From Pseudochrobactrum sp. sp1633 (GTDB lineage: Bacteria; Pseudomonadota; Alphaproteobacteria; Rhizobiales; Rhizobiaceae): a stretch of DNA of 64,000 nucleotides. Shown here one piece after another: positions 9,028 through 17,254 of the stretch; the first letter of the stretch is position 1; each line of letters begins with the position of its first letter. The notes beneath the pieces are model-generated. The model saw nothing but the letters and a program-made list of their open reading frames with translations. It was not told the DNA's origin and ran no database searches. Position numbers and translations under genes: made by a program. The stretch spans positions 92,882-156,881 of the forward strand of contig NZ_JARRAE010000009.1 of NCBI RefSeq assembly GCF_030376605.1, given 5' to 3'.

Positions 9028-10344
9028 TCAGCGATGAGCGCCCTTATACCGCCCTTCCTGAAAGTAATCCATCAGGCGCAGATAGGAGTAGACCGTTTCA
9101 GCAGCTATCGGGCCCAATACGCCACCGTTCCATGTCAGGCCGTAAGGCTCAAACAGACGGATACGGTCGCTCTCGCCACTCACCGCTTCTGCCACCACAC
9201 GGCCGCCAATCGCAGTTGTGTTCATGCCATGCCCGCCAAAGGAGCTGCAAGCCCACAAGCCGTCTTCAATTTTGGCAACATGCGGCATTTTATGGCGGGA
9301 ATAACCCATCAATCCCGACCAGGCCTTCTCGATTTTCACATCCTGCAGACCGGCGAAAACATCGCACATATCTTTGCGCAGAATTGCCGCGAGACGTGTC
9401 TCATCCTGTTCATTCTTGGTGGTGATACGTCCGCCCCAGAGAATGCGGTCACCCTCAACCACACGGTAGTAATCCGATGAACGACGGTCATCGCCAACGG
9501 CATCCGTAGTGCGGATGAAATCCTGCAAACGGCTGCCCAATTTCTCGGTCAGTACAACATAAGTGGCAATCGGCAGGAATGAGCTACGGAGCTTTCCGAA
9601 TTCAGCACCGCCATAGCCACCGCAACAGAACACCACATCATCACATTGCACAGAGCCTTGAGCCGTTTTGACCGTATAACGACCGGTTACTCCTGCCTGT
9701 GTATTACGGTTGTAGAACTGCATCGCGCTGTTTTCGAAAATCTTTCCGCCTTTGGCGCGGATCAGATCAGCCAGCCCCAATGCATAATTAAGCGGATGAA
9801 AATGAAAGCCTGTGCTATCACGCAGAGCCTGTTTATAGATCGGTGTATTCAGTTTCTGGCGGACGGCAGCGGTGTCCAGATATTCATATTCATAATTGAA
9901 ATGCTGTGCCATGCGATCGCGGTAGCGTTGCATTTGCTCCGCAGCCTCATAACGCACTACACTCAGCTTGCCTTTGACAATATGACAATCCGGGAGATTG
10001 TTTTGCTCAATATTTTCGCGGACAATTTCCACGCCTTCAACCGACATGGCAAAAAGCTTTTTAGCGTCTTCAAAACCGCTGCGCTTTTCAATCGCGCCTA
10101 AGCCTTCTGCCCAGCCATTCAGGCAGAAACCGCCATTGCGCCCCGACGCACCCCAGCTCACCTTGTTTTCTTCAATCACAATCACGGATTTATTGCGCTT
10201 CAGCAATTCCCATGCAGTTGTCAGACCGGCAAGCCCGCCGCCGACAATACAGACATCGGCCTGCAGATTTTGCTGCAAGCTTTCATAAGCAGAAGATGAA
10301 GCAACGCGTGTGGCGCTGTAATAGGTAGCCGGATATGAACTCAT
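9028..10344 (-). CDS. FAD-dependent amino-acid/amine oxidoreductase (DAO family, PuuB-like)
   Basis: 438 residues. The Rossmann FAD motif VCIVGGGLAGLTTAWEL (31-47) is followed by the DAO-family motif WGASGRNGGFCLNGWAEGLG. The C-terminal GHGMNTTAIGGRVVAEA completes the FAD fold. The resemblance is to gamma-glutamylputrescine oxidase/DadA-type enzymes, which oxidise amines or D-amino acids and feed electrons or oxygen. The specific substrate is not evident. It follows an amino-acid ABC binding-protein gene and precedes an Lrp regulator, so transport, oxidation and sensing of one nitrogenous substrate are grouped. Confidence 0.8.
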   Translation of the reverse strand: MSSYPATYYSATRVASSSAYESLQQNLQADVCIVGGGLAGLTTAWELLKRNKSVIVIEENKVSWGASGRNGGFCLNGWAEGLGAIEKRSGFEDAKKLFAMSVEGVEIVRENIEQNNLPDCHIVKGKLSVVRYEAAEQMQRYRDRMAQHFNYEYEYLDTAAVRQKLNTPIYKQALRDSTGFHFHPLNYALGLADLIRAKGGKIFENSAMQFYNRNTQAGVTGRYTVKTAQGSVQCDDVVFCCGGYGGAEFGKLRSSFLPIATYVVLTEKLGSRLQDFIRTTDAVGDDRRSSDYYRVVEGDRILWGGRITTKNEQDETRLAAILRKDMCDVFAGLQDVKIEKAWSGLMGYSRHKMPHVAKIEDGLWACSSFGGHGMNTTAIGGRVVAEAVSGESDRIRLFEPYGLTWNGGVLGPIAAETVYSYLRLMDYFQEGRYKGAHR

Positions 10345-10394
10345 AATTATACTGCTTCTTACAGAAAATGTGTTTCAGTTTGCAAAAGACAGTA

Positions 10395-10429
10395 CCGGTT
10401 TCTGACTACGGGGGAAGGTCAGAAACCGG
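10395..10429 (-). promoter_or_regulatory. Perfect 12-bp intercistronic stem-loop after binding-protein gene
   Basis: Arms CCGGTTTCTGAC (10395-10406) and GTCAGAAACCGG (10418-10429) are fully complementary with an 11-nt loop. No T-run follows on the minus strand. It lies between the binding-protein stop and the oxidoreductase start, consistent with mRNA stabilisation or partial termination. Confidence 0.65.
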
Positions 10430-10447
10430 CATGCAGTAACAGACTGA

Positions 10448-11275
10448 TTATTTCAATTTGGTATAATCCACACCATACCATTTCACAGACAGTTCAGACA
10501 TTGTGCCGTCAGTTTTCAACTGTTCGAAAATGTCTTTAACCTTAGCTGTAAATTCCGGATCGCCTTTATCAACTGCAACCGCCAGTGGCTCGTAGAAGGC
10601 AGGTTCACCGGCAAGAGCGCGGATCGGATAACCACGCTTCACCGCATTTTCTACCGTCGGCATGGCGGAAACAGTGGCATCAAGACGTGTACCGTCACCA
10701 AGACGCAGATCGTCAAGCGGGCCAACGCTGTCGCCATAGGTTTTAATGTCGCCAGGCTTCACATCATATTTAAACTCAGGCACACCCACGGCATCAATCT
10801 TCAGATTGCCGTTGATGTAATCTTCCGTGGTCGTACCACCTTCAACACCAATGGTCTTACCGTTCAGATCGGCGCGGTTTTGAGCCTTTGAATCTTTATG
10901 CACAGTGAAAACATAAGGTGTGTAGTAATAAACGGTCGGGAAATCGAGAATGCGGGCGCGACCTGTTGTCGGGGTCATGGAGCCGACAGAAATATCCCAG
11001 CGGCCATTCCAGTTACCGGCAGTGATGATACCCCATTCAGGCGTTACAAAACGAGCCGTTGCGCCGAGACGTTTGGCAACTTCAGTCGCAACGTCAATAT
11101 CAAAGCCAACAAGCTTGTCGTCTTTCATGAAAGACTGCGGCGGCCAGTTTGCAGCGGTTGCAACAACCAGCTCTTTCTTTTCTGTAACACGGTCGAGCGT
11201 TTCACCTGCAAAAGCAGGCAGGCTAACACTCAGCGCCAATGCGGCAACTGCAGCGGATAAAATTGTATTTTTCAT
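10448..11275 (-). CDS. Amino-acid ABC transporter substrate-binding protein (SBP family 3)
   Basis: 275 residues from the ATG at 11275, which has a strong GGGGAGG site 7 nt upstream. An upstream ATG at 11296 lacks this. A signal peptide ends at AFA-G near residue 24. Family-3 features are ELVVATAANWPPQSF, LVGFDIDVATEVAKRLG, GRWDISVGSMTPTTGRA and the GKTIGVEGGTT segment. It captures a polar amino acid in the periplasm for the permease encoded upstream at 11363-12328. The ligand is undetermined. An opine, a D-amino acid or a polyamine-related amino acid would fit the downstream oxidase (inference). Confidence 0.88.
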   Translation of the reverse strand: MKNTILSAAVAALALSVSLPAFAGETLDRVTEKKELVVATAANWPPQSFMKDDKLVGFDIDVATEVAKRLGATARFVTPEWGIITAGNWNGRWDISVGSMTPTTGRARILDFPTVYYYTPYVFTVHKDSKAQNRADLNGKTIGVEGGTTTEDYINGNLKIDAVGVPEFKYDVKPGDIKTYGDSVGPLDDLRLGDGTRLDATVSAMPTVENAVKRGYPIRALAGEPAFYEPLAVAVDKGDPEFTAKVKDIFEQLKTDGTMSELSVKWYGVDYTKLK

Positions 11276-11362
11276 GTGGGTTCCTCCCCTGAGCATGCTT
11301 AAAATAATGCGACAGTTTGGTCAGAACGGCTGACCTCCCGTATTACATAGGCTTGATATTTC

Positions 11363-12328
11363 TTAGCGTTCCTGACGCTTCATGCGTTTTTCCAACACAG
11401 CCTGGCAGCGCTCAAGAATGATCGACAAAATCCAGTATAACATCGCAGCCGTAATCAGCATTTCCAGATGGCGAAACTCCTCACGCCCCTGAGTACGCGC
11501 CAAAAACATCAGTTCCCACACGCCAATAACCGATACGAGCGATGAATCTTTCAGCATGGCGATAAACTGGTTTCCTGTCGGCGGAATAATCAGCTTCATC
11601 GCCTGCGGCATGATAACTTTGCGCATTGTGGTGAACGGGCGCAGGCCAAGCGCACGGGCAGCTTCCCATTGGCCGCGCGGAATAGACATGATGCCGCCAC
11701 GGAAAATCTCAGTCATATAAGCGCCATAGCAGAGCGACAGAGCAAGCACACCAGCCGGCACAGCATCAATCACATAACCAAGCTGCGGAATACCCAGATA
11801 AATCAGATAAATCTGGATCAGCAGCGGTACACCACGAAAGAAAGAGGTATAAAACGAGGCGATTGCGACCGCAAAACCGTTCTGGGAGAGTTTGGCAATG
11901 GCACCGATAATCGCCAGCACAAAGGCAATCGCAATGGAGATCGCCGAAATATAAACAGTTGTGAAAACACCCTGTGTGATCAAAAACGGCAGTTTCGACA
12001 GGATGAAGCTATAGGAGAGATCAAAGCTGTAGAAAAAATACAATGCAGCAGACAAAAGCGCCAGCCAGACAACAACGGTTTGTGTCTGCATCGGCAATTT
12101 GCCGACAACATTGATGATCAGTGTCAGTACCAGCGAAGTGACGGCCGAGACCGCGATAATACCGCCGGTCGACTGTAATAATCCGGCCAACCCTGTGGCG
12201 GCCGCATCACCGGCACCTGATTGATTCCAGTTATTCCAGATCATGAAAATGAAGGTAATGAGGGCGAATGCCCCTAAAAACCACGGCTGCTGCGTGATTT
12301 TATTTTTCTGAACTTTATCGTAATACAT
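11363..12328 (-). CDS. Polar amino-acid ABC transporter permease (HisM/GlnP type) with extended N-terminus
   Basis: 321 residues. The C-terminal 200 residues form the standard permease: GVFTTVYISAISIAIAFVLA, then SFFRGVPLLIQIYLIYLG and the EAA loop EAARALGLRPFTTMRKVIMP. The first 110 residues add extra hydrophobic segments (FLGAFALITFIFMIW, GIIAVSAVTSLVLTLII, VVVWLALLSAALYFF). A GGGAG site precedes the ATG. No ATP-binding gene and no second permease lie in the cluster, so it either homodimerises and uses an ATPase encoded elsewhere or shares one. It is the first gene of the permease, binding-protein, oxidase and Lrp run. Confidence 0.85.
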   Translation of the reverse strand: MYYDKVQKNKITQQPWFLGAFALITFIFMIWNNWNQSGAGDAAATGLAGLLQSTGGIIAVSAVTSLVLTLIINVVGKLPMQTQTVVVWLALLSAALYFFYSFDLSYSFILSKLPFLITQGVFTTVYISAISIAIAFVLAIIGAIAKLSQNGFAVAIASFYTSFFRGVPLLIQIYLIYLGIPQLGYVIDAVPAGVLALSLCYGAYMTEIFRGGIMSIPRGQWEAARALGLRPFTTMRKVIMPQAMKLIIPPTGNQFIAMLKDSSLVSVIGVWELMFLARTQGREEFRHLEMLITAAMLYWILSIILERCQAVLEKRMKRQER

Positions 12329-12722
12329 ACTGCTCTGCTCCCTGCCCCTATGTCTCCGTCAAAAAAGCGCAGGCTTCCACCCGAACATTTGCCGGAAATG
12401 ACACAAAAAGCAGGCAATTTCACTGAAATAGATATCACTATGCGATTCAAAGCTGCTGATTTAACTGCATAAGCGCATCATTGACTTCTGAAAAAGTTAT
12501 TTCGCAGGTTATAACAGGCTTAAACACACCTTCAGAGCAGTCGATTTCACATTATTTAATTCCCTGTTTAATGTCGTGCATTCAGCAATCATTTTGTGCG
12601 TTTTCAGGACACAGCGTTGCCGGTTATGCGACTTGATTTATGTGAAGCCGCGACATAAATTCACCTCATGCAGACAAGCTGCGGCTCGCTCCTCAGTTTG
12701 TCTGCATAGTAATTTTAATCCA
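12329..12722. other. Non-coding region with two inverted repeats upstream of FMN riboswitch
   Basis: No plausible gene is present. Two structured sites stand out: arms ATTTATGT (12636-12643) and ACATAAAT (12653-12660) with a 9-nt spacer, and arms ATGCAGACAA (12668-12677) and TTGTCTGCAT (12698-12707), a perfect 10-bp stem that ends 15 nt before the riboswitch. The region must hold the promoters of the leftward amino-acid operon and rightward ribN. I cannot assign -35/-10 boxes with confidence. Confidence 0.5.
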
Positions 12723-13022
12723 GTTCTCAGGGCGGGGTGTAATTCCCCACCGGCGGTAACAGGCGTAAGTCTGAAGCCCGCGAGCGCTTAATTGGAATGC
12801 AAAGCAGGCACCAAACATAGAGTGCGCCTGCCCGTATTCTGGTTATAGCGTGCTGAAAATGGTGTTTTCCGAGAACCGGAGCGGAGTGTACTTTTAGTAC
12901 ATGAGCACCGGAAGTGTAGAAAAACGACATTTGCAAGCCGCTAGAGCCTGAATACTCCAGTTAGGGTCAGCAGATTCGGTGTGATTCCGAAGCCGACGGT
13001 CATAGTCCGGATGCAAGAGAAC
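12723..13022 (+). promoter_or_regulatory. FMN riboswitch (RFN element), enlarged by an insert
   Basis: All conserved RFN blocks are present. The P1 arms are GTTCTC (12723-12728) and GAGAAC (13017-13022). The 5' core contains AGGGCGGGGTG and ACCGGCGGTAA, then AGCCCGCGAGCG. The 3' core contains GGTCAGCAGATTCGGTG, GCCGACGGTCATAGTCCGG and ATGCAAGAGAAC. At 300 nt it is about twice the usual size because the variable stem between the two cores holds a long palindromic insert. It binds FMN and controls the riboflavin importer downstream, most likely at translation initiation. Confidence 0.95.
12834..12955. repeat. Palindromic repeat (BruRS-like) inserted in the riboswitch variable stem
   Basis: A near-palindrome of about 122 bp. 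The outer arms are GTATTC (12834-12839) and GAATAC (12950-12955), then GGTTATAGCG (12841-12850) and CGCTAGAGCC (12940-12949, 8 of 10 paired). The core has TTTTC with GAAAA, CCGG with CCGG, GC with GC, and TGTACT (12887-12892) with AGTACA (12896-12901). The GAGAACCGGAGCGGAGTG wording resembles dispersed palindromic units of Brucella-group genomes (from memory, not searched). Because its ends are complementary, it extends the riboswitch stem rather than breaking the fold. Confidence 0.65.
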
Positions 13023-13072
13023 GGGGCTGAAATGGCATTGTTGTGTGACGGCTACCTGCCGTCCGTATTATG

Positions 13073-13131
13073 CGTTTTTCTTCCCGTACTATTCCCCTGA
13101 GGTAACAGGCTTACGAGACAGGAAGAAAACG
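13073..13131 (+). promoter_or_regulatory. Putative ribosome-site-sequestering hairpin of ribN
   Basis: CGTTTTTCTTCC (13073-13084) is complementary to GGAAGAAAACG (13121-13131), with one extra T. The latter contains the ribosome site immediately before the TTG start at 13132. Pairing would hide the site, giving a translational expression platform for the FMN riboswitch. A second small hairpin, GACGGC with GCCGTC (13047-13063), lies between the aptamer and this element. Confidence 0.6.
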
Positions 13132-14058
13132 TTGAGCCCAATTGCCTCTGTTCAGACTTTAAAACCAACCGTCCGCGGTGCCGCTCTCATGCTGGCTGCT
13201 GCGGCCGCCTATGCAGGCGTCAATGTTGCCACCCAATGGGCAGGCACACGCACCGGCATTCCTTCAGTCATCATTGCTTTTTGGCAATATGTGGTTGCCC
13301 TTGTGCTCACATTGCCGCTGCTGATCCGCGAAGGCACAAAAGCACTGCGCACCAATCATCTCGGGTTGCATGTTATTCGCGTAGCTCTGGCTGCCGCCGG
13401 TGTGCAGGTCTGGATTTTTGCCCTCACCCATGTGCCAATCTGGCAGGTGATTGCGCTATCCATGACCTCGCCGTTTTTTGTTATTCTCTGCGCACGATTA
13501 TTCCTGCGTGAAGAGGTAACACAAACACGCCTGCTCACCACTTTGGCAGGCTTTGTCGGCGCGTTGATTATCATCGCCCCGTGGTCAGATACCTATACTG
13601 TCTATTCTCTGCTGCCAATTCTGGCCGCAGCGCTCTGGGCAGGCTATTCGGTGATGACCAAATATCTGACCCGTTTTGAAACAACGGCCAGCATTTCCGT
13701 TTATATGCTGATCCTGCTAACACCGATTAACGGCGCACTCTGGGTTGCATCAGGTGTCGGATTTCCGGAGATTGCAGCGCCGTCTATGGAAATCTGGTCA
13801 ATTCTGCTGACCATCGGCATTCTCACTGCAATGGCACAGTATTTCCAGATCGCAGCCTACTCAGCTGCGGATGCTGTTTATTTGCAGCCTTTTGATGATC
13901 TGAAACTGCCGCTGAATGTCATTCTCGGCTGGATCGTTTTTGCCGCTGCGCCAAGCATTAATTTCTGGCCGGGTGCTCTGCTGATTGTCGGCGCATCGCT
14001 CTATCTGATGCGTCAGGACAGCGGGCGCTCCTCACCACAAATACAAGCAGCACAATGA
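13132..14058 (+). CDS. ribN: Riboflavin importer RibN (EamA/DMT family), TTG start
   Basis: 308 residues from TTG at 13132, with AGGAAG 6 nt upstream. The frame is also open from a GTG at 13045, but that lies beside the aptamer and lacks a ribosome site. Ten hydrophobic segments form two EamA repeats: GAALMLAAAAAYAGVNVATQ opens the first, and YSLLPILAAALWAGYSVMTK the second. RibN proteins, described in Rhizobiales with FMN riboswitches in front, import riboflavin across the inner membrane. The riboswitch makes this assignment stronger than DMT-family similarity alone. High FMN should shut expression off. Confidence 0.9.
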   Translation: MSPIASVQTLKPTVRGAALMLAAAAAYAGVNVATQWAGTRTGIPSVIIAFWQYVVALVLTLPLLIREGTKALRTNHLGLHVIRVALAAAGVQVWIFALTHVPIWQVIALSMTSPFFVILCARLFLREEVTQTRLLTTLAGFVGALIIIAPWSDTYTVYSLLPILAAALWAGYSVMTKYLTRFETTASISVYMLILLTPINGALWVASGVGFPEIAAPSMEIWSILLTIGILTAMAQYFQIAAYSAADAVYLQPFDDLKLPLNVILGWIVFAAAPSINFWPGALLIVGASLYLMRQDSGRSSPQIQAAQ

Positions 14059-14064
14059 GATAGC

Positions 14065-14093
14065 AAAACGGCGGGTTTCTACCCGCCGTTTTT
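14065..14093. terminator. Bidirectional rho-independent terminator
   Basis: Arms AAACGGCGGGT (14066-14076) and ACCCGCCGTTT (14081-14091) flank a TTCT loop, with T-runs on both strands. It serves ribN and the convergent emrB gene. Confidence 0.88.
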
Positions 14094-14111
14094 ATTTGAA
14101 CTGACACGCCC

Positions 14112-15689
14112 TTAATGTCCTGCCGCTTCTTTCGGCACATCACCGGGCTTTTTCATCATGGTCGCAAAAAAGGCCAGCGAGACAAACAACACGGTCAAAA
14201 TCATAAACACATCAATGAACGACATCAGCGTTGCCTGCTGGCGCACCATGCCGGAGAGTTTAACCAGCGCAATATTGGCACCGTCCATACCGGCCGCATT
14301 AAATTTAGCGGTCAGATTGGCCAGCATTTCCTGAGCTTCGTGGTTGCCCCAGTTCAGATGCTCCGACAATTGCGCATAATGCAAATCACCACGACGCATC
14401 AGCATTGTATTGATCATTGCCAGACCAATCGCACCGCCAAGATTACGCATCAGATTAAACAGCCCCGATGCATTTTTAATATGGGATGGCGGCAATGTGC
14501 CAAGCGCCAGATTGTTGATCGGCACCATACAGAGCATCATTGAACAGCCACGCAGAATTTGCGGCAACAACAGCTCGTAGAAATCCCAGTCCGCCGTCAA
14601 TCCCGTCATCAGATAGGTACCGGCGGCAAAGCCGATAAAACCGATCATCATCATCAGACGCGGATCCATCCGCGTTGAGAGAAACCCTGCCAGCGGCGCT
14701 GTCATAAACATCGCCAGACCACTGACAAACAAAGCCTCACCGATCATCAGCGCATCATAGCCGCGAATACTGCCGAGATAGAGCGGATAGAGATAGGTCA
14801 GCCCGTAAAGCCCCACCCCCATGATGAACGAGAAACTGGAACCAAGCGCAAAATTCATATTCCTGAAGGCCGAGAGATCAACAATCGGCTCTTCGGCTGT
14901 AAACGCCCTGTAGAAAAATGTAACCGCACCGGCAACCAGCACAAATGTCATGATCACAATATGGCTGTCCTGAAACCAGTCATTGCGCGGCCCCTCTTCC
15001 AGCACATATTCCAGAGAGCCAAGAAACGCCGCCATACCGGCCAGTCCCCACCAGTCGAATTTAGCCAGCAGGGATTTATCACCCTTATCGAAATCGATCA
15101 GATTCCATGCGGCAATCGCCACAATAATACCGGGTCCCACATTGACCAGAAACAGCCAGTGCCATGAAAATGCATGGGAAAGATAACCACCGATTGTCGG
15201 TCCCACGGTCGGCGCCAAAGTTGCCACCAGCCCGACAATCGGGGAAACGATGGAGCGTTTGGACGGTGGGAAAATTGTAAAAGCCGCAGCAAACACACTC
15301 GGGATCATACCACCGCCGATGAAGCCCTGAATCGCACGATAGACGATCATCTGCTCGATATTCGTCGCGGTTGCACAGAGCACACTGGCCGCAGTAAAGC
15401 CCGCCGCCGAAACCGTGAACAGAACACGCGTGGATACCAGCCGCCCGAGAAAACCAGACAGCGGTATCATAATCACTTCCGCGATCAGATAGGAGGTTTG
15501 CACCCACGAAATTTCATCGGAACTTGCCCCTAAGCCTGCCTGAATTTCAGCCAGAGACGCAGACACAATCTGGATATCCAGAATGGCCATAAACATGCCG
15601 AAGACCATTGCCAGAAACGCAAAGGCTTTTCTCGGATCAATCTTTTCTTCGGCGGCAGGCACTGCCTGCATAGTGGTTGAAACGGCCAT
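14112..15689 (-). CDS. emrB: Multidrug efflux MFS transporter, EmrB/QacA (DHA2) family
   Basis: 525 residues with about 14 TM segments. Motif A-like GFLGRLVSTRVLF and DHA2 motifs are present: MAILDIQIVSASLAEIQAGL in TM1 and ISWVQTSYLIAEVIMIPLSG in TM2. It exports hydrophobic drugs or toxic acids by proton antiport. It begins 12 nt after the EmrA-like gene on the same strand, so the two form an EmrAB-type tripartite pump needing an outer-membrane TolC-like partner not found here. The divergent tetR gene at 17255 is the likely regulator. Confidence 0.9.
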   Translation of the reverse strand: MAVSTTMQAVPAAEEKIDPRKAFAFLAMVFGMFMAILDIQIVSASLAEIQAGLGASSDEISWVQTSYLIAEVIMIPLSGFLGRLVSTRVLFTVSAAGFTAASVLCATATNIEQMIVYRAIQGFIGGGMIPSVFAAAFTIFPPSKRSIVSPIVGLVATLAPTVGPTIGGYLSHAFSWHWLFLVNVGPGIIVAIAAWNLIDFDKGDKSLLAKFDWWGLAGMAAFLGSLEYVLEEGPRNDWFQDSHIVIMTFVLVAGAVTFFYRAFTAEEPIVDLSAFRNMNFALGSSFSFIMGVGLYGLTYLYPLYLGSIRGYDALMIGEALFVSGLAMFMTAPLAGFLSTRMDPRLMMMIGFIGFAAGTYLMTGLTADWDFYELLLPQILRGCSMMLCMVPINNLALGTLPPSHIKNASGLFNLMRNLGGAIGLAMINTMLMRRGDLHYAQLSEHLNWGNHEAQEMLANLTAKFNAAGMDGANIALVKLSGMVRQQATLMSFIDVFMILTVLFVSLAFFATMMKKPGDVPKEAAGH

Positions 15690-15701
15690 AGCTGAACAGG
15701 C

Positions 15702-16976
15702 CTACTCTGCGGTTGCAGTCTTTTGCGGTGCAGTACGTGTGTCCACATCCACAACAACACTCAGACCTGCACGCAATTTACCGGTTGCCAGTGCCTCTGC
15801 CGGAATAACAATACGTACCGGCACGCGCTGAACAACCTTGGTGAAATTGCCTGTGGCATTTTCCGGTGGCAGCAGGGAGAAGACAGAGCCAGAAGCAGGC
15901 GACAAGGATGCCAGCTTGCCTTCAAACGTTTCACCACCCAGCGCATCCACCGTGAAATGCACGGTCTCGCCACCCTGCAAATTCTTCAGCTGTGTTTCTT
16001 TAAAATTGGCATCAATATACAGCGCATTCACTGGCACCAGTGCTGCTATGCGCTGCCCTGCACTGACCAGATCACCCTTTTTACCGGTCAGATTGCCGAC
16101 AACACCGTCAAATGGTGCGCGCAATGTTGTGAAGGACAAATCGCGTTGCGCTTTATCCCGCGCCAGCTCCAGACTGCGAACCTGACTTGATGCCTCGTTA
16201 TATTGCGCTTTCAAAACGCCGATATTGGCCTGAGCCGCCGCAATCTGCGCCTGAGCATTCGCATCCGCCGCCTGTGCCTGCGCCAGTGCAGTTGTTGCAC
16301 GGTCGAGGTCAGACTGGGAAACGAAACGCGTATCATGCAGCTTGGTAACCCGCTCCATTGTTGACTGAGCATTAGTCAGTCCGGCAGCAGAAGACTGCTG
16401 AGACGCGCGCGCCTGCGTTAACGCGGCCTCTGCGGCCACAGCCTGCGCATCAATTCGCGCCAGTGTTTGCTGCTGGGTGGCAAGCGCTGCGTTCTTTTCA
16501 TCGAGCGCAATCTGATAATCGCCCTGATCAAGCTGGAAAATGGCATCACCGGCTTTGACATGACTGTTGGCACTCACCAGCACATCATCAATATAACCGG
16601 TAACCTTCGGTGACATCGCCATGATGTCCCCGTGAATATAGGCATCATCGGTGGAAACCATAAAGCGCCCTGTTGTCCACCAGTCATAGCCATACCATGT
16701 GCCGCCAGCCAATGCTGCAATCAGCACACCGGTCAGAATTTTACGTTTACGCGAAGGCTTCACTGGCTGATCATTTGCCGGTGATACCTGCTCATTCACA
16801 GACTGTGCCTGCTCATCGCGCGGCGGCTCGGTATTTGCGCCGTCATCATTCTGCGGTACCCGCTTAAACTCTGCCGGTGCAACAACATGCTCCGCTTCGA
16901 GATGTTCAGGACGACCGGCATCCGCCGCAAACGGTTCAGTCGGATTTAATTTAGCTACAGATTTAAATGCGGACAT
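15702..16976 (-). CDS. emrA: HlyD/EmrA-family membrane fusion protein
   Basis: 424 residues. A hydrophilic 85-residue cytoplasmic N-terminus is followed by one TM (KRKILTGVLIAALAGGTWYG). The periplasmic part starts at TDDAYIHGDIMAMSPKVTGYIDDVLV (split lipoyl half), continues with an Ala/Gln-rich alpha-hairpin coiled coil (about 170-290) and returns to LRAPFDGVVGNLTGKKGDLV. It bridges the EmrB-type pump to an outer-membrane channel. The N-terminal cytoplasmic extension is longer than in E. coli EmrA (from memory). Confidence 0.9.
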   Translation of the reverse strand: MSAFKSVAKLNPTEPFAADAGRPEHLEAEHVVAPAEFKRVPQNDDGANTEPPRDEQAQSVNEQVSPANDQPVKPSRKRKILTGVLIAALAGGTWYGYDWWTTGRFMVSTDDAYIHGDIMAMSPKVTGYIDDVLVSANSHVKAGDAIFQLDQGDYQIALDEKNAALATQQQTLARIDAQAVAAEAALTQARASQQSSAAGLTNAQSTMERVTKLHDTRFVSQSDLDRATTALAQAQAADANAQAQIAAAQANIGVLKAQYNEASSQVRSLELARDKAQRDLSFTTLRAPFDGVVGNLTGKKGDLVSAGQRIAALVPVNALYIDANFKETQLKNLQGGETVHFTVDALGGETFEGKLASLSPASGSVFSLLPPENATGNFTKVVQRVPVRIVIPAEALATGKLRAGLSVVVDVDTRTAPQKTATAE

Positions 16977-17138
16977 GGGGGCGACTTTCTTAAAGAACAG
17001 GCCGCATTGCCAAGAGGGAGGAACAAATCAATATCAAAAACAGGCAATGACAGTCACAATAAAACCGCAGCAGATTATTCGTGTGACATCTAAATTAGCG
17101 GACGGCTTGCATCCGGAAACCACATTTGTCACACTTCA

Positions 17139-17206
17139 AACCGATCGGTTCGATGTTGACATAAAGCAAGCCAGACGTCATATCAATTGAAATCGCACTG
17201 ATCAGT
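17139..17206. promoter_or_regulatory. Two palindromes between emrA and tetR (candidate TetR operators)
   Basis: A perfect 12-bp palindrome AACCGATCGGTT (17139-17150) extends to 18 bp with one mismatched pair. A second perfect palindrome ACTGATCAGT lies at 17197-17206, followed by a further ACTGAT half-site (17214-17219). Their place between the divergent efflux operon and the tetR gene fits autoregulation and pump repression. The boundaries are inferred. Confidence 0.5.
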
Positions 17207-17254
17207 TCGAAATACTGATTTTTTTGCTCATCCATATATCGGAAACATACAGGC

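Noticed and set aside
13045..13131. N-terminal extension of RibN from GTG 13045
   Set aside because: It lies in the riboswitch expression platform without a ribosome site. TTG 13132 has AGGAAG at 6 nt.
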